Below are positions 1-11,200 of a stretch of DNA of 64,000 bases, in pieces (the first letter of the stretch is position 1; every line of letters starts with the position of its first letter). The translations under genes were made by a program, and so were the position numbers. The notes below the pieces were generated by a model, which did no database searches, was not told the origin of the DNA, and saw only the letters and a list, made by a program, of their open reading frames with translations. The stretch comes from Macrostomum hystrix (lineage: Eukaryota > Platyhelminthes > Macrostomidae): the NCBI GenBank assembly GCA_950097015.1, contig CATNEN010000038.1, forward strand, positions 19,931,001 through 19,995,000. Reading direction: 5' to 3'.

Positions 1-1102
1 TCATGGCATACAGTGGCAGGCAGCTGAGCAGTGCGGGCTCACATTTTGTTGACAGTACTCGAGCAGTCAGAGTCGGTAGTCCCCGGTGTATTTTGGAAAC
101 AGGCAACGCTCGGCTGCTCAGATGCGAAAGAATGCATAATTTATTTTCTTTTCTTTAAGTAAAAAATTGAATTTGAGCCTTGTTTTTGCTGCGCTATCCG
201 AGCCTTTTATCGTAAAATTTCAGCCCACAGTTTTTCCAACGAGCATGCCATGATCATTCTCCTTTGTAAATTGGTGGCTTTGAAGAAATGCAACCACAGG
301 TGATTTCTTGTTTTTTAATGACCCGCTCTTGATTACCAATCGACAAAAATTAACAATATAACTTCCCGCTGACTACTTCACGATAGCTCCGAAACCAAAT
401 GACCAATTTTCGTGAAAATTTTCGGTTAAAAAATAGAACAGTTACTGTGCGATTAATACAATATTCGAGCTATAATTAACAATAACAGCCGACATGGTCT
501 AATGATGACATTTTTTAGCAGAAAATCGTTGCATAGGATAGAGCGAAAAATTTTAGCCCGTGTTCCGGATTTTTAAGGCAATAGGTTGAGTACTTTTAGA
601 GATACAGAAAAAGAAAAAAATGTGGTTGTTTGAAATAGACCAGTGGTATTTCTGCTGTTAATAGGTATTATATCGCATATGTAGGCGCATACTATGACGT
701 CACGATATAAAAGTACACCGAATACTTTCCTAATTACTTTTCTAGCCTTCGTTCCTCACTATGCATTATCATTTAATAATTTTTATATCGATCATTCTGG
801 ATGAGATGGCGACAAAGGCCTTCAATTATTGATTTGTTCTAGCAAGGGTGTGTTCGCGATGCCACAAAAAAGTTTCATCAACCACAGAAAACGTGCTGAG
901 AATGTTCACCTGTGTTCATTTGTTAATTGAAGAAGCTTTATTTAGAGAAAGGAAACACACTGTACTAGGCCACTAGGTGCACAATGTCTGCCTAATGAAA
1001 GATTCTCTTAACACAGGATTATTCCATTCTAATCGCAACATTCATGCAATGTCTTCCAATGTATAGTGATCACAGTACACAAAATGTTAGATAAATTTCT
1101 GT
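1..1102. other. non-coding stretch, no gene seen
   Basis: AT-rich DNA with no convincing exon on either strand. It holds one copy of a dispersed repeat at about 360-690, listed separately. Nothing else is recognisable. Confidence 0.6.
360..690. repeat. dispersed repeat family D, copy 1
   Basis: This stretch shares an ordered series of short blocks with 37430-37640 and 57330-57545: 'ctacttcacgayagytcc', 'gagcgaaaaattttgc/agcc', 'gagatacagaaaaa' and 'tttctgctgtta', at comparable spacing. The copies are diverged but colinear, which supports an old interspersed element. No coding potential or terminal repeats could be seen, so its class is unknown. Confidence 0.55.
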
Positions 1103-1265
1103 TTAATTCAAACAGTTCGAATCTTTTGGAGATCCTCAGTTGGGTAAAAACTGTTCTTGATCTATTCAATTTTTGGAAACTTTGAGAATTCCAGATTTCG
1201 AATTAAACTTGCTAAAGAAAAGAAATTCAGGCTTTTTGTTCAATCTGGTTTCATCATAGAGAACA
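1103..1265 (+). repeat. minisatellite leader sequence, copy 1
   Basis: About 160 bp that is clearly homologous to 5041-5203. Shared blocks include 'tcttttggagatcctcagtt', 'aaaaactgttct', 'gatctattc' and 'tctggtttcatca'. In both places it sits directly before a 35-bp tandem array in the same orientation. It looks like the unique flank of an element that contains the array and was copied as one piece. Confidence 0.8.
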
Positions 1266-1267
1266 TT

Positions 1268-2105
1268 GATTGTTTGATGTGTACTTGACCAATCAGGAAC
1301 CTTGAGTGTTTGTTTGTAATTGACCCATCAGGAACCTTGAGTGTTTGGTTGTAATTTACCAATCAGGAACCTTGAGTGTTTGGTTGTAATTGACCCATCA
1401 GGAACCTTGAGTGTTTGTTTGTAATTGACCAATCAGGAACCTTGAGTGTTTGATTGTAATTGACCAATCAGGAACCTTGAGTGTTTGTTTGTAATTGACC
1501 CATCAGGAACCTTGAGTGTTTGGTTGTAATTGACCAATCAGGAACCTTGAGTGTTTGGTTGTAATTGACCCATCAGGAACCTTGAGTGTTTGTTTGTAAT
1601 TGACCAATCAGGAACCTTGAGTGTTTGATTGTAATTGACCAATCAGGAACCTTGAGTGTTTGTTTGTAATTGACCCATCAGGAACCTTGAGTGTTTGGTT
1701 GTAATTGACCAATCAGGAACCTTGAGTGTTTGTTTGTAATTGACCAATCAGGAACCTTGAGTGTTTGTTTGTAATTGACCAATCAGGAACCTTGAGTGTT
1801 TGTTTGTAATTGACCCATCAGGAACCTTGAGTGTTTGTTTGTAATTGACCAATCAGGAACCTTGAGTGTTTGTTTGTAATTGACCCATCAGGAACCTTGA
1901 GTGTTTGTTTGTAATTGACCAATCAGGAACCTTGAGTGTTTGATTCAAATCAGCCAATCAGGAACCATGCGGGGGTGTTTAATTGTACTCGACAAATCAG
2001 AAATCTTAATTGAGTGTTCGAATGTAATCAACCAATCAGGAACCTTGAGTGTTTGATTGTAATTGACCAATCAGGAACCTTGGGTGTTTAATTGTAATCA
2101 ACTAC
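1268..2105 (+). repeat. 35-bp CCAAT minisatellite, short array
   Basis: About 23 tandem units of 35 bp, core 'gaccaatcaggaaccttgag' followed by 'tgtttgnttgtaatt'. Units alternate between CCAATCA and CCCATCA. The last three or four units (after about 1945) are diverged and mix 35-bp and longer forms. It is the same family as the large array at 5.2-16.2 kb but with its own sub-variant (TTGAGTGTTTG rather than TTGGGTGTTCG or TTGTTTGTTTG). Confidence 0.95.
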
Positions 2106-2886
2106 AGGAATCTCAATTAATATTTTCGCCATGCCAGAAAAAAAATTCTCACTAGCCACAGCGTTTCTGACAACAGTCATGCAAAGTCTTCCTATCTATA
2201 GTTATAAAAGTACACTCGCTTCGGAGCCCTTAGTAACTTTAAAGATCATAACGGGTTGATCAATTTTTTAGCAGCCATATTTGATGATAGGCTCGTTTTT
2301 CTACTTTAATTTACTGCTGTCCAAAAAGTGTATTGACAATTACGGATCCATGAGAACGAAATATGATCATACAATTTATGATTGCCTTTGCAAATCAGAG
2401 ATATCTGAAATCGTGATTCGTAGAGAACGCAGTGTTAAAGTGCATTTTATATATTATGCTGCAAATTTAAATCAAGCACTTATTTAATTTTTACAGCCAA
2501 AAGCACTCGACTTGCACTTTCTCATATGCGCATACATACAGACTTGATTTCGGAATGATAATCTCAACCCGAAAAGACTTACAAGGTCGCCATCAAGGCT
2601 GCGGCAGACGAGAATTAAATGGATTTCGCTGTGTTTCGTTTTAGACTGCAGATTGTCTCCTCAAAGCCTAGTTTGGAGTTGGGCTAGGATGTACATAGCC
2701 CACACCCACCCCACAGAATATGTACATTTAAACCGTCCCTCGTTTAACCCTCTACCCCCATCTAACCAACCAGAATGCACGCACCGCTGAATGTGTAAAC
2801 ACACGCTCACTTTGATGACAAGCCAAATCTTTTATTTAATTCGCAAAAATCATGAAAAAATGGAGCTAACAGAAAGCTTCTATTAG
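2106..2886. other. non-coding stretch upstream of the first gene
   Basis: No supported exon. A 68-codon open frame at 2281-2487 is AT-rich and has no recognisable features. The last bases before the gene read 'cttctattag', which could be a splice or trans-splice acceptor at 2885-2886. Confidence 0.5.
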
Positions 2887-2901
2887 TTGCTAAAAGAGAA
2901 T

Positions 2902-4356
2902 ATGACTGAGGATCGGACAAATAAATCCAGTGGACCGCTGCGACTTCTGCTGCTGTGCAATGAAACAATGCGAAAGCGTTGCCAGTGCTTGTCCGCGGCT
3001 CTTCAATGCGTTGGCCAGGGTCTAAGCCGACAGATTACAGTCCGAATGAAGTGCATCACCTATGTTGAGGATAACGGGGGTGCGTTCTCACTCTCGGCTA
3101 AAACAGATGGTCTCCTGGCTGAGTCAGATGTGGCGCTATGCCTGCTGCGGGTCAGTCGCGTTCACGCTACAGCTTGGCAGAACCTGGGTGACATGCTGGC
3201 ATCGAGGCAGGCACGATTTTGCAGCGAGGATAGCGGCAGAATTTTTAAAAAGGCCGCTTCCAGATCGGTTAACACTAGTCGACTAATGCTGGTGCAGTGC
3301 TGTGGTCCTGCCTACGCTGTAGATGACGCTCCAGCGGCTACGGACACCGATCCAAGCTCCGTGGATTGCCGCCTTCGAGACTGGCTATCGAGCTTTGCGA
3401 GGTGCAAGCCTGACGACCTCGCCAACGTCAGCATAGACAACACCTGCGCAGGAAAGGCGCTGCGCCATCGACTATTTAGCCGTCGCTATACCGTCCAGGT
3501 AGAGTTCACGGCGCACAACGCCACGTCTGCAGTGCGCAGGCGCCACTCGCTTTACCGACTCACCGAAGGTCGAGAGGCTGCTGATGGCGGCTGCAGTCCA
3601 GAGGCTGTTGTCAAGCGCTGTCAGTCGCTCGAAGACCGTCTAGACTGCAGTGGGCTCGACAGCAGCTGCAGTAATAATGATGATCCTAACAACAACAATG
3701 AGGACGACCGGCACCAACGAGAGATCAATCAGCAGCTGTTTTATGTGGACTTCGTGAAGCTGACAGCGTCGGCTGTGACCCTCGTCGTCTCCTCCTCCAG
3801 GTCGTGCGCTAAGGAGGCTGAGCTGTGCATGAACAACTTAGCTAGCTACGGACACCGAGCTGTCTCCATCGACGCCTTCGCTGCTTCGCTGATTAGCAAA
3901 GGGCAGCAGCAGCAGCAGCAGCCGGAGCTGTCTGGCCGACGCTTTTTTCTTCCTGGCAAACGAAACCGCGACCCAGTTGGTCTGTTGAAACGCGTGTTGA
4001 CCCAGCTGACGCCCACGACAGCCAACAGTACGATCTTCCTGGTTTTCTGTCGCCGCTACCAAAGCCGGCTGCTAATGGAATTTTTGCGAACCGCAGCTCT
4101 GCCGGCGCCGAAGCTGGCTGCACCGCCACGAGCCTGCTTCGTTGCCATCGTCGGTCCAGTTTCGGAGGAAGAATGTCAGAAGCTGCGGCAATTGGGCAGC
4201 TGCGATGGTCAACTGCGCTGCCAACTGGACGTGATCTGCTGTCCGGAGGGCCTGGCCGGCTGTCGCGTGCTGACGCGCCTGATGCCAGGCCTCACTGCCA
4301 TGATGCGACAGCTGGAGGCGGCGGCAGCAACAGCGGGGCGCGACCGCAAGGTGTGA
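2902..4356 (+). CDS. unrecognised single-exon protein, about 484 aa
   Basis: An open frame of 484 codons from ATG 2902 to TGA 4354-4356, with coding-like base composition against AT-rich flanks. An in-frame TAG lies at 2884, so the frame is closed upstream. I do not recognise the family. The N-terminal part (about 10-95) alternates hydrophobic strands and helices: LRLLLLCNE, then a Cys-rich helix, then ITVRMKCITYV, then SDVALCLLR. A low-complexity acidic/Asn stretch follows near 265-280. A second alpha/beta-like part (about 285-480) begins FYVDFVKLTASAVTLVVSSS, contains a six-Gln run, and includes STIFLVFCRR and CFVAIVGPVSEEEC. This layout could be Rossmann-like, TIR-like or SEFIR-like, but no diagnostic motif supports any of these. 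There is no signal peptide and no membrane segment. It could be one exon of a larger gene, but the stop is followed 62 nt later by AATAAA. Confidence 0.7.
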   Translation: MTEDRTNKSSGPLRLLLLCNETMRKRCQCLSAALQCVGQGLSRQITVRMKCITYVEDNGGAFSLSAKTDGLLAESDVALCLLRVSRVHATAWQNLGDMLASRQARFCSEDSGRIFKKAASRSVNTSRLMLVQCCGPAYAVDDAPAATDTDPSSVDCRLRDWLSSFARCKPDDLANVSIDNTCAGKALRHRLFSRRYTVQVEFTAHNATSAVRRRHSLYRLTEGREAADGGCSPEAVVKRCQSLEDRLDCSGLDSSCSNNDDPNNNNEDDRHQREINQQLFYVDFVKLTASAVTLVVSSSRSCAKEAELCMNNLASYGHRAVSIDAFAASLISKGQQQQQQPELSGRRFFLPGKRNRDPVGLLKRVLTQLTPTTANSTIFLVFCRRYQSRLLMEFLRTAALPAPKLAAPPRACFVAIVGPVSEEECQKLRQLGSCDGQLRCQLDVICCPEGLAGCRVLTRLMPGLTAMMRQLEAAAATAGRDRKV

Positions 4357-4417
4357 CTCTCTGCAGCTCTGAGATACTTCGTATTACAGCCTTGGTGATC
4401 AGTGCGTCAAATTTTAT

Positions 4418-4423
4418 AATAAA
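4418..4423 (+). promoter_or_regulatory. polyadenylation signal AATAAA
   Basis: Canonical hexamer 62 nt after the stop of the single-exon gene. The position fits a short 3' UTR and supports this being the true gene end. Confidence 0.55.
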
Positions 4424-5040
4424 AAGAACTAAACTTTCTTTAACCTCGACTGGGACTTTATTCATGGATAATATAGCTCCTAATAAGTAATTTAAGATTG
4501 ATTTTAAAGCTGTTTGTCACTTTATTACTAACTAATATTTTAATGTTTTATCCGTTATTAAGTCCGCAATGATGCTGAATAATTATCGTAGCCCAATTTT
4601 TAAAAGCACTTTCTCAATTTTTGTATTGAGATTTGAACCAATATATTTGCATACTCGTAGATTCAGGTTTTTATTCGATAAAAAATTAATCGAGAAACTT
4701 TTGTGTTTAATTTTTTTAATTCAGTCACTTTCTTGCGCCAAAGTATTGAGCCGGTAGAGAAACATGCCAGTTTATGAAAACCGTGTTTTGGTAAAGGAAA
4801 AGTACAAGTCCCATTAGCAGCACCCACCAGCAACATCAGGCGTCCCATCCAGCTAGACTAAATTAGCTCGAGAGGATAAAGCGAATTAATTTAATTTCCC
4901 AGTCCAACCAGCTCTTGCCTGCATGGCTTCTTGAGGCTGCTACCTACCTATGCTCACTCTAATTTGTGCCGCAGACGCAGTGGATTAGAAACAGGACAAC
5001 ATGCACAGCATGCTCTTTCACGCTGCCGTTAATTTCTGTT
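4424..5040. other. non-coding stretch, no gene seen
   Basis: AT-rich spacer between the single-exon gene and the second leader repeat. Short open frames at 4569-4757 and 4663-4848 overlap on opposite strands and show no protein features. Confidence 0.55.
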
Positions 5041-5203
5041 GAATTCAAACCCTATCTTTTGGAGATCCTCAGTTGGGAAAAAACTGTTCTCGATCTATTC
5101 GCGTTTTGGAAACTTCGAGAATTCCGGATTTCGATTTGAACTTGCTTAAGAAAATAAATTCACGCTTTTGGTTTAATCTGGTTTCATCAAAGAGAACCTT
5201 GTT
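5041..5203 (+). repeat. minisatellite leader sequence, copy 2
   Basis: Second copy of the leader described at 1103-1265, again ending at the start of a 35-bp array. The two leader-array pairs flank the gene at 2902-4356 as direct repeats about 3.9 kb apart. Confidence 0.8.
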
Positions 5204-8200
5204 TCTTTGATTGTAATCGACCAATCAGGAGCCTTGGGTGTTCGATTGTAATCGACCAATCAGGAACCTTGGGTGATCGATTGTAATCGACCAATCAGGA
5301 GCCTTGGGTGATCGATTGTAATCGACCAATCAGGAACCTTGGGTGTTCGATTGTAATCGACCAATCAGGAACCTTGGGTGTTCGATTGTAATCGACCAAT
5401 CAGGAACCTTGGGTGTTCGATTGTAATCGACCAATCAGGAACCTTGGGTGTTCGATTGTAATCGACCAATCAGGAACCTTGGGTGTTCGATTGTAATCGA
5501 CCAATCAGGAATCTCAATTGGGTGTTCGATTGTATTTAACCAATCAGGAGCCTTGGGTCTTCGATTGTAATCGACCAATCAGGAGCCTTGGGTGTTCGAT
5601 TATAATCGACCAATCAGGAACCTTGTTTGTTTGATTGTAATCGACCAATCAGGAACCTTGTTTGTTTGATTGTAATCGACCAATCAGGAGCCTTGTTTGT
5701 TTGATTGTAATCGACCAATCAAGAGCCTTCTTTGTTTGATTGTAATCGACCAATCAGGAACCTTGTTTGTTTGATTGTAATCGACCAATCAGGAGCCTTG
5801 TTTGTTTGATTGTAATCGACCAATCAGGAGCCTTGTTTGTTTGATTGTAATCGACCAATCAGGAGCCTTGTTTGTTTGATTGTAATCGACCAATCAGGAG
5901 CCTTGTTTGTTTGATTGTAATCGACCAATCAGGAGCCTTGTTTGTTTGATTGTAATCGACCAATCAGGAGCCTTGTTTGATTGATTGTAATCGACCAATC
6001 AGGAACCTTCTTTGTTTGATTGTAATCGACCAATCAGGAACCTTGCTTGTTTGATTGTAATCGACCAATCAGGAGCCTTGTTTGTTTGATTGTAATCGAC
6101 CAATCAGGAACCTTGTTTGTTTGATTGTAATCTACCAATCAGGAACCTTGTTTGTTTGATTGTAATCTACCAATCAGGAACCTTGTTTGTTTGATTGTAA
6201 TCGACCAATCAGGAGCCTTGGATGTTCGATTGTAATCGACCAATCAGGAGCCTTGGGTGTTCGATTGTAATCGACCAATCAGAAACCTTGGGTGATCGAT
6301 TGTAATCGACCAATCAGGAACCTTGGGTGTTCGATTGTAATCGACCAATCAGGAATCTCAATTGGGTGTTCGATTGTATTTAACCAATCAGGAGCCTTGG
6401 GTCTTCGATTGTAATCGACCAATCAGGAACCTTGGGTGTTCGATTGTAATCGACCAATCAGGAACCTTGGGTGTTCGATTGTAATCGACCAATCAGGAAC
6501 CTTGGGTGTTCGATTGTAATCGACCAATCAGGAACCTTGGGTGTTCGATTGTAATCGACCAATCAGGAATCTCAATTGGGTGTTCGATTGTATTTAACCA
6601 ATCAGGAGCCTTGGGTCTTCGATTGTAATCGACCAATCAGGAGCCTTGGGTGTTCGATTATAATCGACCAATCAGGAACCTTGTTTGTTTGATTGTAATC
6701 GACCAATCAGGAACCTTGTTTGTTTGATTGTAATCGACCAATCAGGAGCCTTGCTTGTTTGATTGGAATCGACCAATCAGGAGCCTTGTTTGTTTGATTG
6801 TAATCGACCAATCAGGAGCCTTGTTTGTTTGATTTTAATCGACCAATCAGGAGCCTTGCTTGTTTGATTGTAATCGACCAATCAGGAGCCTTGTTTGTTT
6901 GATTGTAATCGACCAATCAGGAGCCTTGTTTGTTTGATTGTAATCGACCAATCAGGAGCCTTCTTTGTTTGATTGTAATCGACCAATCAGGAACCTTGTT
7001 TGTTTGATTGTAATCGACCAATCAGGAGCCTTGTTTGTTTGATTATAATCGACCAATCAGGAGCCTTGTTTGATTGATTGTAATCGACCAATCAGGAGCC
7101 TTGCTTGTTTGATTGTAATCGACCAATCAGGAGCCTTGTTTGTTTGATTGTAATCGACCAATCAGGAACCTTGTTTGTTTGATTGTAATCGACCAATCAG
7201 GAACCTTGTTTGTTTGATTGTAATCGACCAATCAGGAGCCTTGGGTGTTCGATTGTAATCGACCAATCAGGAGCCTTGGGTGTTCGATTGTAATCGACCA
7301 ATCAGAAACCTTGGGTGATCGATTGTAATCGACCAATCAGGAACCTTGGGTGTTCGATTGTAATCGACCAATCAGGAACCTTGGGTGTTCGATTGTAATC
7401 GACCAATCAGGAACCTTGGGTGTTCGATTGTAATCGACCAATCAGGAACCTTGGGTGTTCGATTGTAATCGACCAATCAGGAACCTTGGGTGTTCGATTG
7501 TAATCGACCAATCAGGAATCTCAATTGGGTGTTCGATTGTATTTAACCAATCAGGAGCCTTGGGTCTTCGATTGTAATCGACCAATCAGGAGCCTTGGGT
7601 GTTCGATTATAATCGACCAATCAGGAACCTTGTTTGTTTGATTGTAATCGACCAATCAGGAACCTTGTTTGTTTGATTGTAATCGACCAATCAGGAGCCT
7701 TGTTTGTTTGATTGTAATCGACCAATCAGGAGCCTTTTTTGTTTGATTGTAATCGACCAATCAGGAACCTTGTTTGTTTGATTGTAATCGACCAATCAGG
7801 AGCCTTGTTTGTTTGATTGTAATCGACCAATCAGGAGCCTTGTTTGTTTGATTGTAATCGACCAATCAGGAGCCTTGCTTGTTTGATTGTAATCGACCAA
7901 TCAGGAGCCTTGTTTGTTTGATTGTAATCGACCAATCAGGAGCCTTGTTTGTTTGATTGTAATCGACCAATCAGGAACCTTGGGTGTTCGATTGTAATCG
8001 ACCAATCAGGAATCTCAATTGGGTGTTCGATTGTATTTAACCAATCAGGAGCCTTGGGTCTTCGATTGTAATCGACCAATCAGGAACCTTGGGTGTTCGA
8101 TTGTAATCGACCAATCAGGAACCTTGGGTGTTCGATTGTAATCGACCAATCAGGAACCTTGGGTGTTCGATTGTAATCGACCAATCAGGAATCTCAATTG

Positions 8201-11200
8201 GGTGTTCGATTGTATTTAACCAATCAGGAGCCTTGGGTCTTCGATTGTAATCGACCAATCAGGAGCCTTGGGTGTTCGATTATAATCGACCAATCAGGAA
8301 CCTTGTTTGTTTGATTGTAATCGACCAATCAGGAACCTTGTTTGTTTGATTGTAATCGACCAATCAGGAGCCTTGCTTGTTTGATTGTAATCGACCAATC
8401 AGGAGCCTTGTTTGTTTGATTGTAATCGACCAATCAGGAGCCTTGTTTGTTTGATTTTAATCGACCAATCAGGAGCCTTGCTTGTTTGATTGTAATCGAC
8501 CAATCAGGAGCCTTGTTTGTTTGATTGTAATCGACCAATCAGGAGCCTTGTTTGTTTGATTGTAATCGACCAATCAGGAGCCTTCTTTGTTTGATTGTAA
8601 TCGACCAATCAGGAACCTTGTTTGTTTGATTGTAATCGACCAATCAGGAGCCTTGTTTGTTTGATTATAATCGACCAATCAGGAGCCTTGTTTGATTGAT
8701 TGTAATCGACCAATCAGGAGCCTTGCTTGTTTGATTGTAATCGACCAATCAGGAACCTTGTTTGTTTGATTGTAATCGACCAATCAGGAACCTTGTTTGT
8801 TTGATTGTAATCGACCAATCAGGAGCCTTGGGTGTTCGATTGTAATCGACCAATCAGGAGCCTTGCTTGTTTGATTGTAATCGACCAATCAGGAACCTTG
8901 TTTGTTTGATTGTAATCGACCAATCAGGAACCTTGTTTGTTTGATTGTAATCGACCAATCAGGAGCCTTGGGTGTTCGATTGTAATCGACCAATCAGGAG
9001 CCTTGGGTGTTCGATTGTAATCGACCAATCAGAAACCTTGGGTGATCGATTGTAATCGACCAATCAGGAACCTTGGGTGTTCGATTGTAATCGACCAATC
9101 AGGAACCTTGGGTGTTCGATTGTAATCGACCAATCAGGAACCTTGGGTGTTCGATTGTAATCGACCAATCAGGAACCTTGGGTGTTCGATTGTAATCGAC
9201 CAATCAGGAACCTTGGGTGTTCGATTGTAATCGACCAATCAGGAACCTTGGGTGTTCGATTGTAATCGACCAATCAGGAACCTTGGGTGTTCGATTGTAA
9301 TCGACCAATCAGGAATCTCAATTGGGTGTTCGATTGTATTTAACCAATCAGGAGCCTTGGGTCTTCGATTGTAATCGACCAATCAGGAGCCTTGGGTGTT
9401 CGATTATAATCGACCAATCAGGAACCTTGTTTGTTTGATTGTAATCGACCAATCAGGAACCTTGTTTGTTTGATTGTAATCGACCAATCAGGAGCCTTGT
9501 TTGTTTGATTGTAATCGACCAATCAGGAGCCTTCTTTGTTTGATTGTAATCGACCAATCAGGAACCTTGTTTGTTTGATTGTAATCGACCAATCAGGAGC
9601 CTTGTTTGTTTGATTGTAATCGACCAATCAGGAGCCTTGTTTGTTTGATTGTAATCGACCAATCAGGAGCCTTGTTTGTTTGATTGTAATCGACCAATCA
9701 GGAGCCTTGTTTGTTTGATTGTAATCGACCAATCAGGAGCCTTGTTTGTTTGATTGTAATCGACCAATCAGGAGCCTTGTTTGATTGATTTTAATCGACC
9801 AATCAGGAACCTTCTTTGTTTGATTGTAATCGACCAATCAGGAACCTTGCTTGTTTGATTGTAATCGACCAATCAGGAGCCTTGTTTGTTTGATTGTAAT
9901 CGACCAATCAGGAACCTTGTTTGTTTGATTGTAATCTACCAATCAGGAACCTTGTTTGTTTGATTGTAATCTACCAATCAGGAACCTTGTTTGTTTGATT
10001 GTAATCGACCAATCAGGAGCCTTGGATGTTCGATTGTAATCGACCAATCAGGAGCCTTGGGTGTTCGATTGTAATCGACCAATCAGAAACCTTGGGTGAT
10101 CGATTGTAATCGACCAATCAGGAACCTTGGGTGTTCGATTGTAATCGACCAATCAGGAATCTCAATTGGGTGTTCGATTGTATTTAACCAATCAGGAGCC
10201 TTGGGTCTTCGATTGTAATCGACCAATCAGGAACCTTGGGTGTTCGATTGTAATCGACCAATCAGGAACCTTGGGTGTTCGATTGTAATCGACCAATCAG
10301 GAACCTTGGGTGTTCGATTGTAATCGACCAATCAGGAATCTCAATTGGGTGTTCGATTGTATTTAACCAATCAGGAGCCTTGGGTCTTCGATTGTAATCG
10401 ACCAATCAGGAGCCTTGGGTGTTCGATTATAATCGACCAATCAGGAACCTTGTTTGTTTGATTGTAATCGACCAATCAGGAACCTTGTTTGTTTGATTGT
10501 AATCGACCAATCAGGAGCCTTGCTTGTTTGATTGTAATCGACCAATCAGGAGCCTTGTTTGTTTGATTGTAATCGACCAATCAGGAGCCTTGTTTGTTTG
10601 ATTTTAATCGACCAATCAGGAGCCTTGCTTGTTTGATTGTAATCGACCAATCAGGAGCCTTGTTTGTTTGATTGTAATCGACCAATCAGGAGCCTTGTTT
10701 GTTTGATTGTAATCGACCAATCAGGAGCCTTCTTTGTTTGATTGTAATCGACCAATCAGGAACCTTGTTTGTTTGATTGTAATCGACCAATCAGGAGCCT
10801 TGTTTGTTTGATTATAATCGACCAATCAGGAGCCTTGTTTGATTGATTGTAATCGACCAATCAGGAGCCTTGCTTGTTTGATTGTAATCGACCAATCAGG
10901 AGCCTTGTTTGTTTGATTGTAATCGACCAATCAGGAACCTTGTTTGTTTGATTGTAATCGACCAATCAGGAACCTTGTTTGTTTGATTGTAATCGACCAA
11001 TCAGGAGCCTTGGGTGTTCGATTGTAATCGACCAATCAGGAGCCTTGGGTGTTCGATTGTAATCGACCAATCAGAAACCTTGGGTGATCGATTGTAATCG
11101 ACCAATCAGGAACCTTGGGTGTTCGATTGTAATCGACCAATCAGGAACCTTGGGTGTTCGATTGTAATCGACCAATCAGGAACCTTGGGTGTTCGATTGT

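Noticed and set aside
2281-2487. A 68-codon open frame
   Set aside because: AT-rich, no recognisable features and no supporting splice or polyadenylation signals.
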